From positions 1 to 7,098 of the forward strand of contig CAYNOU010000091.1 in NCBI GenBank assembly GCA_964398885.1: a DNA stretch of 7,098 bases. The letters run 5' to 3'. Positions 6,041 to 7,098 of the stretch are shown here, in pieces (the stretch's first letter is position 1; each line of letters opens with the position of its first letter). Source of the stretch: JAGMCF01 sp964398885. Its GTDB lineage: Bacteria > Cloacimonadota > Cloacimonadia > JGIOTU-2. The position numbers and the translations under genes were made by a program. The notes beneath the pieces are model-generated. The model searched no databases. It worked only from the letters and a program-made list of their open reading frames with translations, and was not told the DNA's origin.

Positions 6041-6988
6041 TTATGAGAGATATTTTCTATCAACAAAAATTGTGGATTTTTTCTTATTGAAATAATTTAA
6101 GGGATTTTTTGTTTTACCGTAAAATCTCACTTCATAATGCAGGTGAGTACCTGTTGAGCAACCGGAATTACCCATCTGTCCGATAATCATATATTTGGTT
6201 ACACTATCCCCGCGTTCAACAAACTGTTTGCTGAGATGCGCATAATATGTTGTATATCCATAACCATGGTCAACTAAAATATATCTTCCATAATCTTTAT
6301 CATATCCCGTCTCTCTTACCTTTCCATCAGCAGTAGCATATATAAATGTTCCAAATGTATTGGCTATATCTACTCCATGATGAAAATGACGGATTTTTTT
6401 TATAGGATGTATTCTCCACCCATAAACATCAGAAATTCTACCCCTTGCGGGTCTTACTGATGGTGTATGATTGAAAATCGTATTTTTTACAGTAAGAAAT
6501 TTTGTAATTTCATTATAGCTACTAATTTCAAAGTCAACCTGGCGATTGAATAAATCCATCTTTTCAAGTAACTTATTATGTAAATTAAACAGGTCTTCGT
6601 CAAAAGTATAGAAAGTGGAATCAATATATTGTATACCACCAATACCCATCTGTCTAATATCGTCATCAATTGGACGCATACTTTCTAATTTACGAACAGC
6701 TTTGTCTCTATCCTGGAGATTTTCCAACTTGAACTTCATTGTATCTAACAAAGCATTTATTTTAGACATCTCATTTTTCAGCTGAATATTATGTTCATTT
6801 AACCTTATCATCTTTTCCTGGTCTAATTTATTATGAATGTATAAATAAGTCATTACGCCACATAGGACTAAAAAAAGAAAAATAAAAATGAATGTTATTG
6901 TTGCGGATAGTTTTGAAAATCGGATACTTCTTACGCCAGAAGATGAATTACTTGTTACTAAAATATGCCAAATTTTTTTATTAGCCAC
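6041..6988 (-). CDS. Membrane-anchored M23 (LytM-type) metallopeptidase
   Basis: Probable zinc endopeptidase acting on peptidoglycan cross-links in the periplasm. Order in the 315 residues: short basic cytoplasmic tail with the N-terminal pattern seen in related M23 proteins (HILVTSN...RSIRFSK), one membrane segment (about 29-50), a coiled coil (about 52-105), a linker, then the M23 domain (about 180-300). The zinc ligands are intact: His203 and Asp207 in FHHGVD, and His284 in HLH. His251 (YYAH) and His282 complete the active site, so it should be catalytic and not an EnvC/NlpD-like activator. The start is GTG at 6988; an AGAGG lies 19 nt upstream, too far for ideal use, but no better start exists and the N-terminus matches the family. 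It is the first gene of the operon. Confidence 0.9.
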   Translation of the reverse strand: MANKKIWHILVTSNSSSGVRSIRFSKLSATITFIFIFLFLVLCGVMTYLYIHNKLDQEKMIRLNEHNIQLKNEMSKINALLDTMKFKLENLQDRDKAVRKLESMRPIDDDIRQMGIGGIQYIDSTFYTFDEDLFNLHNKLLEKMDLFNRQVDFEISSYNEITKFLTVKNTIFNHTPSVRPARGRISDVYGWRIHPIKKIRHFHHGVDIANTFGTFIYATADGKVRETGYDKDYGRYILVDHGYGYTTYYAHLSKQFVERGDSVTKYMIIGQMGNSGCSTGTHLHYEVRFYGKTKNPLNYFNKKKSTIFVDRKYLS

Positions 6989-7025
6989 AATAATTTGCTT
7001 TAAACAACCTCTTTTTAATATTACT

Positions 7026-7054
7026 TATTTACATTTTAAATCTTATTATGTCAA
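7026..7054 (-). promoter_or_regulatory. Sigma70-like promoter of the M23-thiN-xseB-ispA-dut cluster
   Basis: On the minus strand a perfect -35 TTGACA (7054-7049) is followed after 17 bases by TAAATA (7031-7026), a weak -10. Transcription would start near 7019, about 30 nt before the GTG at 6988. The position suits an operon promoter. In A/T-rich DNA chance matches are common, so only the exact -35 and the spacing give it weight. Confidence 0.5.
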
Positions 7055-7098
7055 GTTTTACAGTATTATCTTCCTAAAAGTTTAGTAAGTATGCTTGT

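Noticed and set aside
6888..7085. Plus-strand frame of 65 residues at the right end
   Set aside because: It is antisense to the M23 gene start and its promoter, and no ribosome binding site is evident.

Overview
The window reads as a piece of an AT-rich draft genome from an uncultured Gram-negative bacterium. The best guess is a Cloacimonadota, WOR-3 (Stahlbacteria) or related FCB-like lineage. The evidence is a secreted beta-propeller protein that ends in a FlgD-like or type IX-style C-terminal sorting module, plus strongly A/T-biased codons. The phylum is inferred from protein style, not from a marker gene. All recognisable genes are on the minus strand, so transcription runs from high to low coordinates. 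A run of exactly 100 Ns (5034-5133) marks a scaffold join.

The upstream half (about 7054 down to 3633) looks like one housekeeping operon. A sigma70-like promoter (7026-7054) is followed by a membrane-anchored M23 endopeptidase, thiamine pyrophosphokinase (thiN), exonuclease VII small subunit (xseB), the assembly gap, a type II farnesyl/geranylgeranyl diphosphate synthase (ispA) and dUTPase (dut). Spacings are short: 38 bp between the M23 gene and thiN, 3 bp between thiN and xseB, and a 1-base overlap between ispA and dut. The products cover envelope remodelling, cofactor and isoprenoid supply, and DNA precursor and repair metabolism. They share expression rather than a single pathway.

Between dut and the next gene (3181-3632) is a gene-poor stretch rich in structure. 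It holds a remnant-like frame with a signal-peptide-like segment just after the dut stop, a 65-nt GC-rich element that folds as a branched hairpin on the minus strand, a 17-bp inverted repeat with a 41-nt loop, and a 13-bp palindrome. A similar inverted repeat flanks the assembly gap, and its right arm encodes the last residues of XseB. Palindromic interspersed repeats therefore seem to be part of this genome and probably caused the assembly break.

The downstream part (58-3180) holds two exported proteins: an orphan of 392 residues and an eight-unit YVTN-type beta-propeller with an ASH/HYDIN-like domain and a C-terminal sorting domain. The two proteins are otherwise unrelated, yet they start with a nearly identical 48-bp segment (46/48) carrying the ribosome binding site and the first 11 codons. 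This shared translation-start cassette is the most unusual observation in the window. I see no tRNA, rRNA, CRISPR array, transposase gene or defence system, and no convincing intrinsic terminator.
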